Shown: positions 1 through 7,601, numbered from the stretch's first letter. The stretch is DNA of 11,105 nt from Candidatus Eiseniibacteriota bacterium (GCA_020431745.1 JAGQHR010000052.1:1-11105); one strand, 5' to 3'. The notes: generated by a model from the sequence alone, not told the origin. Translations and numbers: made by a program.

Positions 1-278
1 CAGTTCAGGAGGATCTGACGCAGATACCCCATGAATGCACCGCGGCCCCGCGACTCGAACGCCTCCAATCTGGATAACGAACGAGACAGCGCAATCTGCA
101 CGAGATCGTCCGTTTCGGAGAGATCCCGGGAGCCGGAGGGCAGTCGTCCGCGGGCCCAGCGGCGGATTCCCGGAAGAAGGCGGGCGTAAAGGACCTCGCG
201 GGCCTGCTCGTCACCCAACCGGATCCGGTCCAGGAGAATCTGCGTGTCATCGAGCTGGCCGCTGCGAGGCTCGGTCAA
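1..278 (-). CDS. ECF-type RNA polymerase sigma factor, N-terminal part (runs off left edge)
   Basis: The minus strand encodes ~92 residues beginning MTEPRSGQLDD. The segment DDLVQIALSRSLSRLEAF followed by GAFMGYLRQILLN is typical of sigma-70 region 2 in extracytoplasmic-function sigma factors: the DDLVQ core-binding helix, then the -10 recognition helix with its GxFxxYLRxIxxN pattern. Such proteins bind core RNA polymerase and direct it to a dedicated promoter set. Region 4 lies outside the window. I chose a TTG start at 278 because GGAG sits 9 nt upstream and the family homology begins just after it. An in-frame ATG at 347 would add 23 residues rich in Arg and Pro that do not look like sigma factor. 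The gene diverges from the small membrane protein and protease genes, so it could regulate them, but that is inference. The family call is fairly sure; the exact start is not. Confidence 0.8.
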   Translation of the reverse strand, partial: MTEPRSGQLDDTQILLDRIRLGDEQAREVLYARLLPGIRRWARGRLPSGSRDLSETDDLVQIALSRSLSRLEAFESRGRGAFMGYLRQILLN

Positions 279-503
279 TTTCCTGTGCTCCGGGCGAGTG
301 GGTCGAGGGGACCGCTCGCAATGATACCGAATCGCGACCGTGCACATCGGTCCCGGCCCGTCGTTTCTCGAATTGAAGGGCTCCGGGGTGCACGGCTGGG
401 CGGACACCGTGGGGGCCGGGAAGCGGCGACGGACGACGGAATCGGGACTGCGTGCGCTCGGGCGCAGACTCCGGACCGGTCAACCACCAGGAGTGACAAG
501 GTC

Positions 504-959
504 ATGCTAGATAATGAATTGAAGGACTCGCGCGACCGGAAGCCGTGGAGCCCGGGGCGATTCGCCTGGGCCGGCGCGGGGATCGTGCTGATCGGAGGGG
601 TTCTCGTGGCGAGAGTCGGGGTCTCTTCGGCCGAGCCGCCCGACGGGGGAGGATGGACCGTTGTCCATTTGCGCACGGAGCGGGTCGCCCCGGCCACGCC
701 TTCGGACCGGGGCTCGTTGCAGACGCGGGGCACCGAACGTGTAGAGACCCTGCCGGAGAGCAAGCGCGCGATTCTGGAGGCCGGGCGTGCGGCGGTTGCG
801 GAAGCCCGGCGTCGGGACGCCCTGAGCACAGCCGTGCCGGCGGGCGATTCGAAGGACGAGATCGAGCGGTCCAAGCGTGCAGCAGTCGCCGATCTACCTG
901 CGGTCTCCGACGAGGTCCGGGCGTCCTATCCGGATGCCGAGCGAAAGGAGAGTCACTAG
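504..959 (+). CDS. Small membrane-anchored or exported protein of unknown function
   Basis: This is a 151-residue protein that I cannot assign to a family. Residues 1-18 are polar and charged. One hydrophobic stretch follows at about residues 19-41 (FAWAGAGIVLIGGVLVARVG) and then SSAEPPDGGG, which fits a signal anchor or an uncleaved signal sequence. The rest (about 45-151) is soluble, rich in Arg, Glu and Ala, and largely helix-forming, with no cysteine and no catalytic motif that I can see. The ATG at 504 is supported by AGGAG at 489-493, ten bases upstream; the open frame extends upstream to 285, but that part has no comparable ribosome site. Its stop codon ends one base before the start of the protease gene, so the two are translationally coupled. 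It may be a membrane partner, chaperone or inhibitor of the protease, but only the gene order suggests this. Confidence 0.72.
   Translation: MLDNELKDSRDRKPWSPGRFAWAGAGIVLIGGVLVARVGVSSAEPPDGGGWTVVHLRTERVAPATPSDRGSLQTRGTERVETLPESKRAILEAGRAAVAEARRRDALSTAVPAGDSKDEIERSKRAAVADLPAVSDEVRASYPDAERKESH
946..950 (+). promoter_or_regulatory. Ribosome binding site that sets the protease start
   Basis: AGGAG lies ten bases before the ATG at 961, inside the last codons of the upstream gene. It decides the protease start: the frame is open from 877, but the residues before 961 overlap the upstream gene and are not signal-like, whereas the protein read from 961 begins with a good signal peptide. Confidence 0.75.
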
Positions 960-960
960 G

Positions 961-3900
961 ATGCGACGCCATCGCTTTCTCGGTCAGATCGCCGTCCGGA
1001 ACGCGCTTCCGGGCTGGTTGCTTCCGCTGTTGCTGGTCGCGCCCTCGTCGCGAGCGGCCACCGACCTCGGGGCCGCAGAGCCCCGACTAGGCGCGATCCC
1101 GAACGGAACGGTCGAGCGATTCGCGGCGGACCTGGCCTCGCTTCCCGACGAGGATCTCGACGCGATGCGGCGGGATTTCGAGCTGACCGGGCCGCTGCAG
1201 CGCGGCGGCGCCCAGGCGGACAACGACGCTTGCCACTACGCGCGTGGATCCACGCTGATCATGCACATCTTCATCAACTCGCCGATCGGGGATTGGGATC
1301 CGACCGAGCGCTCGCAGGCCGGCGCCCGGGCGACGCTGGCGAAGCAATTCTATCTGGAGAACGCGCCCACCACCGCGGACCTTTCCTTCGACAACGAGGA
1401 CGGCACCGCATTCTGGTACGTGAGCGCTTCCTACGGCAGCGCGATCATCGAAGTGGATTGGGACGTCATGAACGCCGCCCTCCAGGACATCGGAATCACC
1501 GACAACGACGGCGACGGCCTGTTGGCCGACGACTACTCGTTGGCGCTCCAGAACTGGAACGGTGGCTGGGACAACGTCATCCTCGTCTTTCAAGCGGGTG
1601 ATCTGAATGGGCGGGCCTGGGCTTCGAACGCCACGAGTGCCTGCGTGCTCTACGTCAACAGCGGCTGGAGCGTGTGGGCCCACGAGTGGGGTCACTTGTT
1701 CGGATCCTGCGACGAGTACGTCGAAGCCGGGACCTGCGGCGACGGGATGAACTGCGGGATCTGTCAAAGCACGTATCTCGACGAGGACTACTACAACGGG
1801 AACTGCGACCTCGCTTGCGGATCCCCCGATCTCTGCCTGATGAAGCTCAACGATCCGGTGATCTGCCCCTTCACCTGGCAGCACTGGTCCTGGGAGGACG
1901 AGGACGGCAACGGACAGCTCGACTGGGTCAAACGATTCGACGACTCCGGCACCGAGCGCAACATCATGGAGATGTGGCCCAACGGCTACTTCTACCACAA
2001 CACCACGACCGACGCCTTCGCCGCCCACGTCGTTACGCCGGGGTGGACGGTCTTCGGGTTGCGCAGTCCGACGGGGGCTGACTACGACCTCCGTCTCTAC
2101 GGCGACAACAACGAGACCTATCAGTACGCCTCGTCGGCGTGGTCGGGACAGGATGTCGACTTCATCGTCGGGGACTACCATCTCAACCGGACGGGGGTGG
2201 AGGTTCTGCAGGTCGAGCGCTATAGCGGCAGCTCTGCCAATTACGACATCGTCTGGGAGGGCGCCGGAGAGTCTCTCTACCCGGATGGAGTGGTGCGCTC
2301 ACAGAACTGGATCGCGGAGAACGTCGTCCGGGCCTACGATGTGCCGCTTTATGCGGGTGAGCAGGTCGTTTTCGAGCTGGACGTCACCGCGGGCAGCCTC
2401 GACCCGGGGATGGCGCTGTTCAGCTCCGCGGGCACGACCTACTTCTCCGGGCGCAGCGGTGCGCTCTGGTCGCGCGACAATCTCGGCGCCGGGGGGACCG
2501 AGCTATTCACCTTCGACGTGCCGGCGACCGACGTCTACGGTTTGATCGTCTGGACGAATGCCGCGGCGGCCGGCACCTTCACCGTGAAGATCGGCCCCAC
2601 CCAGAACACGATCGCCGAGGAGACGCCGGTGTCTTCCGGCTTCCCGCTCAAGCTGTACAACTACGATCCGGCCGTTCCCTTTTGGGCGGTCGTGGGGAGC
2701 CGCCCGGCATCAGGAGGTAACATCTCGCTGCGACTCTGCGACGACTCGCAATACACGATCTCCGAGGCGTTTTCGGACGCGCCGGGCGACAAGCTGGAGC
2801 TGGTCGCGGTCAACTATGCGGACCATGCGATCAACCGCGACTATCTCCGGATCGCCTACGACTCCGTGACGACCTATCGAACGGAGTGGGAGCAGAGTCC
2901 CGACCTGTCCGGAGGGATGATCGTCGGGACCTGGAGCTCGGAGCACGTGGCCAAAGTCTGGGATGCCTACCTGGAAGCCGGGCAGCAGTACTACTTCCGT
3001 GAGTACCACACCCTGTTTCCGATTCCGCACCTCAACACCGGGCTCTATCTCTTCGGGCCGGGGGGCGATCCCACGCAGGCGAAGTCTGCGGCCGTGGCGT
3101 CCTCCGACCTCTATGACGCGTTCCAGGGAGAGCGCTTCCTCTACACGCCGACCACCACCGGATTCCACGGCCTCACGCTCGTGATGAACAACGAGGGATC
3201 CGACGGCTACTCGATCATGTGGGGACCGCGCCTCGATCTGGTCGACAACCAGAAGAAGTCGAGCGGCAACGAGGTCGCGTACGGGACCACCCCGGTGATC
3301 GCGAGCGACTGGGTCGTTTGGGGAGCCCGTCCCACTCCGGGAGACCAGGTGTCGGCCTGGAATTTCGGCCCTGACCCCGACTATGTGAGCTACGACGTCG
3401 CTTCGACCAACGTCCAGGGTGTCAACGTCCTCGTTTGCGACCGCAATCACGTTCCCGGGGTGGAAGCGATCTACACCCGTTACCAACGTACGGCCGGGTC
3501 GGGTCCGATCGACTACGAGTACGAGGGGGGAGCCGGCGAAAACGTGCCGTACACGGCGGGCGGGCTTCAGGTGATGGATCTCACGTGGGAGACGGACGAC
3601 GTGGTCGAGGGCTACGACCTCCTTCTCCCGGGATCGCGCACCAATCCCGCCTACGTAGAGATTCGTGCCGTTCCCACGGACGGGAATCTCGATCTCGGGA
3701 TGGCGCTCTTCAGCTCGTCGAACGGAGAGTACTACCAGGGCCTGGGGGATGCGGTCGCGGTTGCGAATCAGCAGGGCCCGGGGGGGAGCGAGACGCTGAT
3801 CTACCAGACCGAGCTCAACGACGTGTTCGGGCTGGTGATCTGGAATGCCAATCAGGGCGGTGGCTCGTATCAGCTCCAGATTCTGGGGTCGCCCGTCGTC

Positions 3901-4206
3901 GAGGTCGACGAAGGGGCGTCCGCGCCTGCCGCGCTCTCGTTGCAGGCGGGGCCCAATCCGGTTCAAGACGCCGCGCGGCTGACGTTCGCGCTCCCCACGG
4001 AAACCTCGGTCGAGCTCGGCGTCTTCGACGTGAAGGGTCGCCGCGTCCGCACCCTCGCGGAGGGATCATTCGCCGCCGGAGTGCACGAGATGCAGTGGGA
4101 CGGGCGCGACGAGGATGGGGTGCGCGCCGGTGCGGGTGTCTATCTAGTACGGCTGGTGGCCGGGAACGAGCCCCGCACGACGAAGCTGGTTCGCAGCGGT
4201 TCGTAG
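961..4206 (+). CDS. Secreted CLCA-like metzincin zinc metalloprotease with repeat modules and FlgD-Ig tail
   Basis: A 1081-residue exported protein. Residues 1-32 form a signal peptide: RRHR n-region, hydrophobic WLLPLLLVAP core, cleavage near SRA. The catalytic domain (about 85-360) has HEWGHLFGSCDEY at 241-253. This matches the metzincin HEXXHXXGXXD pattern, giving zinc ligands H241, H245 and D251 with E242 as general base. M294 in CLMK is a plausible Met-turn. The wording resembles the CLCA family (HEWxHLRWGxxDEY), one residue shorter. Eight cysteines lie between 250 and 302, and two more are at C91 and C228, suggesting disulfides outside the cytoplasm. Calcium-type loops appear at 181-191 (DNDGDG) and 313-321 (DEDGNG). 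Three related modules follow (about 361-572, 573-782, 783-976), then a FlgD-type Ig-like domain (about 995-1081). It probably cleaves proteins outside the cell or at the surface; the substrate is unknown. It is coupled to the small protein upstream. The protease call is strong; the CLCA relation is by motif only. Confidence 0.88.
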   Translation: MRRHRFLGQIAVRNALPGWLLPLLLVAPSSRAATDLGAAEPRLGAIPNGTVERFAADLASLPDEDLDAMRRDFELTGPLQRGGAQADNDACHYARGSTLIMHIFINSPIGDWDPTERSQAGARATLAKQFYLENAPTTADLSFDNEDGTAFWYVSASYGSAIIEVDWDVMNAALQDIGITDNDGDGLLADDYSLALQNWNGGWDNVILVFQAGDLNGRAWASNATSACVLYVNSGWSVWAHEWGHLFGSCDEYVEAGTCGDGMNCGICQSTYLDEDYYNGNCDLACGSPDLCLMKLNDPVICPFTWQHWSWEDEDGNGQLDWVKRFDDSGTERNIMEMWPNGYFYHNTTTDAFAAHVVTPGWTVFGLRSPTGADYDLRLYGDNNETYQYASSAWSGQDVDFIVGDYHLNRTGVEVLQVERYSGSSANYDIVWEGAGESLYPDGVVRSQNWIAENVVRAYDVPLYAGEQVVFELDVTAGSLDPGMALFSSAGTTYFSGRSGALWSRDNLGAGGTELFTFDVPATDVYGLIVWTNAAAAGTFTVKIGPTQNTIAEETPVSSGFPLKLYNYDPAVPFWAVVGSRPASGGNISLRLCDDSQYTISEAFSDAPGDKLELVAVNYADHAINRDYLRIAYDSVTTYRTEWEQSPDLSGGMIVGTWSSEHVAKVWDAYLEAGQQYYFREYHTLFPIPHLNTGLYLFGPGGDPTQAKSAAVASSDLYDAFQGERFLYTPTTTGFHGLTLVMNNEGSDGYSIMWGPRLDLVDNQKKSSGNEVAYGTTPVIASDWVVWGARPTPGDQVSAWNFGPDPDYVSYDVASTNVQGVNVLVCDRNHVPGVEAIYTRYQRTAGSGPIDYEYEGGAGENVPYTAGGLQVMDLTWETDDVVEGYDLLLPGSRTNPAYVEIRAVPTDGNLDLGMALFSSSNGEYYQGLGDAVAVANQQGPGGSETLIYQTELNDVFGLVIWNANQGGGSYQLQILGSPVVEVDEGASAPAALSLQAGPNPVQDAARLTFALPTETSVELGVFDVKGRRVRTLAEGSFAAGVHEMQWDGRDEDGVRAGAGVYLVRLVAGNEPRTTKLVRSGS

Positions 4207-4268
4207 TCCCGCATCCGTCCGAGGAACGACGAGCCGAGAAGCGAGAGCCAGCGGATCGATCAGGTGGC

Positions 4269-4302
4269 AGCCCCGTCATACGGTGCGCAGCATGGCGGGG
4301 CT
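4269..4302. terminator. Weak hairpin in the convergent gap, possible bidirectional terminator
   Basis: AGCCCCG (4269-4275) pairs perfectly with CGGGGCT (4296-4302) across a 20-nt loop. It lies 63 bp past the protease stop, in the gap where two genes converge, so it could stop transcription from either side. There is no T-run on either strand, so a classical intrinsic terminator is not shown. Confidence 0.25.
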
Positions 4303-4320
4303 CCGTCCTGTTTCGAAACG

Positions 4321-4400
4321 CCGATCCGAGCCGATCCGTCGCGATGCGATCCGATCCGGTTCGGTCCGTCCGGTCCGATCCGATCCGATCCTGTCCGATG
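4321..4400. repeat. Degenerate CCGAT pentanucleotide tandem repeat
   Basis: About 80 bp are built of imperfect 5-base units with consensus CCGAT, with variants CCGGT, TCGGT, CCGAG, CCTGT and some 4-base units. The clearest run is 4350-4399. GATCC occurs repeatedly. The repeat lies wholly in the noncoding gap between the converging protease and FG-GAP genes. It looks like a slippage-derived microsatellite; a role as protein-binding array or transcription end is not evident from sequence alone. Confidence 0.75.
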
Positions 4401-4472
4401 TTTCGGTTTTCGCGAGAGTAGATCGACTCGGTGGCGTCCGGGATGCGCCAGTTTTCGGGTGCGAGCCGGCGT

Positions 4473-6371
4473 CTATCGGATGCGCACGACCCGTGCGGTG
4501 CTTCCTCCTTCGTGCGTGACCAGTCGCAGATAGTAGATGCCACGGCTGACCGGCACGCCGTGGGCATCCGATCCGTCCCAGCTCGATCGGTGGATCCCGC
4601 CCGCCATCTGCCCCTCGAAGATCCGCCGTACCTCGCGTCCCGCCGCGTCATAGACCGTGAGCGAGGCGGGACCCGCCGTGCTCAGGCTGAACGTGGCCCG
4701 TACGTTCTGCCGCATCGGGTTCGGTGCGAGAACGAGGGAGGGCAGGCGGTCCGTGCCATCGGCGTCGGATTCCGGCACCTCTGCCGGCGTCGTGAGCCGA
4801 CCCGCGATCACGTAGACCATGCCCGCGGATGGACCCGCATCGTCGTTGAGCGCGCCCGAGACCAGGATATCGGGCACACCGTCGCCATTGACGTCGCCGA
4901 GTCCCGTCACGTCGTAGCCCAGCCACTCGCCGTAGGTCCCCGAGGCATTTCCCTCCAGGCTCGTGATCGTCCGCAGCGCAGCTCCGGTCGCTCCGCTGTA
5001 GAGGACGATTCGGCCCCCGGTCGGTGCCCCCGTTTCCGGGTTGTGGAAGAAGTTCGTGACGAAGTCGGCGCGTCCGTCCTGATCGAAGTCGCCGATCACC
5101 CGGCCGCCGAATCCGTTCCAGTCGTTGGCGCTGTCGCCCGCGACCTCGTACGGAAGCGGATCGCCGGTGATGCCGTCGAAGAGGTAGGTATGTCCGGTGA
5201 ACGGTCCGGCCGCGTTGTCGGCGTAGTCGCCGACGAAGATGTCGTCGTGTCCGTCTCCGTCGAGATCTCCGGGGCTGCTCACGAAGAACCCGCCGAACTC
5301 CTGCGCGCTCGGCGAGGTCGGCTCGAGCGTGAGGAGCGTGGCGCCGGTCGCTCCGTCCACGACTCGGACCTCGCCGTCTCCGCCGCTGCCGCCGCCCGGC
5401 GCGCCGAGGAGATACTCCGGCACGCCGTCCCCGTCGCGATCGTCCAGCGGTGCACAGGCGTAGCCCAGGCGCGCGAGCGCGGTGCCCTGATGTGTGCGGA
5501 GAGTCGAGTGCGTTCTTCCGGAGATGACGTAGACGGTACCGGTGTCGGTACCGCCGACATCCTCGTGCGGTGCCCCCACCAGAAGATCGCCGTATCCGTC
5601 GCCGTCGAGGTCTCCGGCGGCTCCCAAACCCCGTCCCAAGCGGGCACCGGGCACGGCGCTCTGTTCGCTCCAGAGAAGCGCGGCCGCGCCGATGAGCGCG
5701 AGATTCCCGGAGTACACGTAGACGGCACCGGCGATCAGGCTACCTTCGTCCCCGGGTGCGCTGACCGCGTAGTCGGGCGTGCCGTCGGCGTCGAAGTCGC
5801 CTGCGGGAGAGACCCGGAATCCGAAGCGTCCGTTCACGGTTTCCCCGACGTGCGTGCGGAGGACGCTTCCGGTGGCGCCGTCGATCAGGTACGCCTTGCC
5901 GACGCGGAGCCCGGATTCGATGCGATAGGGAGAGCTGGTCACGAACTCGCTCGCGCCGTCTCCGTTGAGATCTCCGACCGCTTCGAGCACGAACCCGAAG
6001 GTGTCGCCCGCGCCCTCGCCGGGAATGCTGTAGATCACCTCGACGTCGTCTTCCAGGAACGCCGCCGGCGCGGAGTCCGGGATCACCATCGACAAGAGCA
6101 TCCCGATGAGGAACGCACCCGGGGTGGGAACCCAACGACTGCGTGCACACCGGGTCGGTGCACACCGGGTCGGTGCGCGACCGGCCCGCTGGTGATGCGG
6201 TTGAGAGCCGGCCGTGGGACGTTCATCGAGTCCGGCGCGTCGACGGTGCGTGACGGCGCCGGCACCGGGTTGGGATCGGGGAAGCTTCGCGATCGACCGA
6301 TTCGTCGGGCCTTCGACGCCGGCCTTGCGAGGCGGGTGGGACGGGAACGCCAGGGTGCGTTCGATCTGCAT
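4473..6371 (-). CDS. Secreted FG-GAP (integrin-alpha-like) beta-propeller protein with FlgD-Ig tail
   Basis: A 632-residue protein. Seven FG-GAP repeats are spaced ~60 residues apart, each with a calcium-binding Asp-rich loop: GDLNGDG 133-139, GDFDADG 191-197, GDLDGDG 253-259, DDRDGDG 310-316, GDLDGDG 368-374, GDFDQDG 427-433 and GDVNGDG 492-498. Each loop precedes a strand ending in Y/V-x-x-S/D-G. Seven such repeats fit one closed seven-bladed propeller, as in integrin alpha heads, usually used for binding rather than catalysis. Residues about 548-632 form a FlgD-type Ig-like domain (LAPNP at its start, then SLTVYDAAGREVR, SSWDG, GIYYLRL). The hydrophobic signal-like segment lies unusually deep, at about 80-104 (FLIGMLLSMVI then APAA). 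Residues 1-79 are Arg/Pro-rich and odd. The ATG at 6371 has an excellent AAAGGAG site, and no in-frame ATG, GTG or TTG lies between it and M91. Function beyond surface binding or display is unknown. Confidence 0.9.
   Translation of the reverse strand: MQIERTLAFPSHPPRKAGVEGPTNRSIAKLPRSQPGAGAVTHRRRAGLDERPTAGSQPHHQRAGRAPTRCAPTRCARSRWVPTPGAFLIGMLLSMVIPDSAPAAFLEDDVEVIYSIPGEGAGDTFGFVLEAVGDLNGDGASEFVTSSPYRIESGLRVGKAYLIDGATGSVLRTHVGETVNGRFGFRVSPAGDFDADGTPDYAVSAPGDEGSLIAGAVYVYSGNLALIGAAALLWSEQSAVPGARLGRGLGAAGDLDGDGYGDLLVGAPHEDVGGTDTGTVYVISGRTHSTLRTHQGTALARLGYACAPLDDRDGDGVPEYLLGAPGGGSGGDGEVRVVDGATGATLLTLEPTSPSAQEFGGFFVSSPGDLDGDGHDDIFVGDYADNAAGPFTGHTYLFDGITGDPLPYEVAGDSANDWNGFGGRVIGDFDQDGRADFVTNFFHNPETGAPTGGRIVLYSGATGAALRTITSLEGNASGTYGEWLGYDVTGLGDVNGDGVPDILVSGALNDDAGPSAGMVYVIAGRLTTPAEVPESDADGTDRLPSLVLAPNPMRQNVRATFSLSTAGPASLTVYDAAGREVRRIFEGQMAGGIHRSSWDGSDAHGVPVSRGIYYLRLVTHEGGSTARVVRIR
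6143..6172. repeat. Two perfect 15-bp tandem copies inside the FG-GAP gene leader
   Basis: GTGCACACCGGGTCG occurs at 6143-6157 and again at 6158-6172, followed by a degenerate start of a third copy. Read on the minus strand in frame, the copies encode the five-residue repeat APTRC twice (residues 66-75 of the FG-GAP protein), directly before its signal-like segment. A 15-bp unit keeps the frame when copy number changes. Confidence 0.85.
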
Positions 6372-6377
6372 GGACCT

Positions 6378-6384
6378 CTCCTTT
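6378..6384 (-). promoter_or_regulatory. Strong ribosome binding site of the FG-GAP gene
   Basis: Minus-strand AAAGGAG lies six bases before the ATG at 6371. It is the best Shine-Dalgarno match in the window and the main reason for accepting a start that leaves ~79 non-signal-like residues ahead of the hydrophobic export segment. Confidence 0.7.
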
Positions 6385-6470
6385 GGGTTGGATCCGCGCT
6401 CGCCCCCGCCTTTGCCCCGGCGCGGGCCGGCGCGAAGCGGAAACGCGGCAGTGAGTGGAATCCGCCGCAG

Positions 6471-6490
6471 GAGGTGACCCCGGACACCTC
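6471..6490. other. Inverted repeat upstream of the FG-GAP gene
   Basis: GAGGTG (6471-6476) and CACCTC (6485-6490) form a perfect 6-bp dyad with an 8-bp spacer, about 100 bp before the FG-GAP start and about 100 bp after the AraC-type gene end. It could be an operator or a small hairpin. No recognisable -35/-10 pair or T-run accompanies it, and a dyad this short may be chance. Confidence 0.25.
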
Positions 6491-6591
6491 TGGTCAGCGA
6501 TTCAGCTCCGAGTATCCGCGGGCAGGGCGGACGGCCGCTGTCAGAATCGTCTCAATCCGGGGGGGCGTACGGGAGTGAACGGTGGGCTGCG

Positions 6592-7578
6592 TCAGGACGG
6601 GATCGGGAGATGCCGCGCCCTTAGGGTTGCTTCGATCTCCTGCCGCCGCGTGAGGCGCGCATGCTCGTCCGCGACGCGGGAAGGATGGACGCCGAACTCC
6701 TTTCGGAAGACCGCGCTCAGGTGGGAATGACTGGAGAAGCCGAGCTCGCACGCCAGGTCGGCGAGCGGGACGGAGTCTCGCTCGAGCCGCAGGTAGGCTT
6801 CACGCAGTCGCAAGGACGTGAGGTACCGATGGACCGTCATCCCATTATGGCGCTGGAACGCCCGGAACAGCGTGGGGCGCGAGGCGTGGACGGCACGCGC
6901 GAGCGTCGCGGCGCGGAGCGGGCGACGGAAGTTGCGCGAAAGAAAGGTGGCTGCGGCGTCGGCGATACCCCGGTGCGCGGAAGCCGTCGGGTCGTTGCGC
7001 GGTGGACCGTCGAGATCGAGCGCGGCCATGTACGTCTGTTCCAGGATCCAGAGCCCGGCCTCTTCGACGAACAACGGATCCGGATCCGATGCGGCGGAGG
7101 TGTGCTCGTGGAGCAGGCGTTGCACCTGGAAGACGCCGCTCGTTCGCGGTCCGAGCGGCCGGCGCATCGCCGCGTCGCCCCGGTCCTCGGACCCAGGCTC
7201 CAGGGCGCGCAGGACCTCGATCGCCGGATCGAGGGCGAACCGAATCCAATCGGTGATCTCGCCGGAGGGATCCACCCGACGACGCTGATAGCGCCCGTAG
7301 GGATTGTTGAGGAAGACCGAGTTCGCCGAACCGGTCACCCATCCGTGGGACTCCAGCTGATATCCCATGGCTTTGCGGGGGAATCCGAGGCTGATGCCGG
7401 GACCGGTGTCGTAGGTTCCGGCCCATCCGGGGCTCTCCGGGCCGTTCCAGAGGGTTCCCACCTGCACGCTCTCCGATTCGAAATGCCGACGCGCACCGAA
7501 TCTGGCGTCCCCAGAGCTTCGGGGAGCCTTGCAGCGTGGGGGCGTGGGAGATGTGGCTTTCGGGGATCGCACTCCCAC
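6592..7578 (-). CDS. AraC/XylS-family transcriptional regulator
   Basis: A 328-residue cytoplasmic DNA-binding protein. The C-terminal part (about 205-303) holds the paired helix-turn-helix of the AraC family. The first HTH is LRAATLARAVHASRPTLFRAF; the second begins PLADLACELGFSSHSHL and ends AVFRKEFGVHPSRV, the classic family signature. Residues about 35-120 look like the N-terminal beta-barrel ligand-sensing region (LGFPRKAMGYQLESHG, then NSVFLNNPYGRYQRR), with a helical linker at 145-190. Length is normal for the family. The GTG start at 7578 has no clear Shine-Dalgarno sequence. A GTG at codon 38 (VQVGTLW) is an alternative, so the first ~37 low-complexity residues may not be translated. 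The gene lies 154 bp past the deacetylase gene, with two short palindromes ahead of it. The effector and targets are unknown; the flanking genes are candidates by position only. Confidence 0.9.
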   Translation of the reverse strand: MGVRSPKATSPTPPRCKAPRSSGDARFGARRHFESESVQVGTLWNGPESPGWAGTYDTGPGISLGFPRKAMGYQLESHGWVTGSANSVFLNNPYGRYQRRRVDPSGEITDWIRFALDPAIEVLRALEPGSEDRGDAAMRRPLGPRTSGVFQVQRLLHEHTSAASDPDPLFVEEAGLWILEQTYMAALDLDGPPRNDPTASAHRGIADAAATFLSRNFRRPLRAATLARAVHASRPTLFRAFQRHNGMTVHRYLTSLRLREAYLRLERDSVPLADLACELGFSSHSHLSAVFRKEFGVHPSRVADEHARLTRRQEIEATLRARHLPIPS

Positions 7579-7601
7579 GAGAGTAACACGAGGACGGATG
7601 C

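Noticed and set aside
493..516. TGACA...GATAAT resembling a sigma-70 promoter
   Set aside because: The spacing between boxes is about 12 bp and the -10-like element lies inside the coding start of the small protein.
1087..3966. Two long minus-strand ORFs (364 and 418 codons) opposite the protease
   Set aside because: Val/Arg/Gly-rich antisense readings with no motif, opposite a well-supported secreted protease.
4410..4472. Possible terminator for the FG-GAP gene (GGCG/CGCC pairing near 4434-4450)
   Set aside because: Only a 4-5 bp stem and no T-run, so too weak to list.
4431..6578. 715-codon plus-strand ORF opposite the FG-GAP gene
   Set aside because: Its translation is an Arg/Val-rich, motif-free antisense reading. 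The minus strand there has seven clear FG-GAP repeats and a strong ribosome site.
6469..6580. Near-perfect Shine-Dalgarno AGGAGGTGA on the plus strand with a 36-codon GTG ORF after it
   Set aside because: The GTG overlaps the motif itself, leaving no spacer, and the peptide has no feature; it is also part of a short inverted repeat that explains the sequence.
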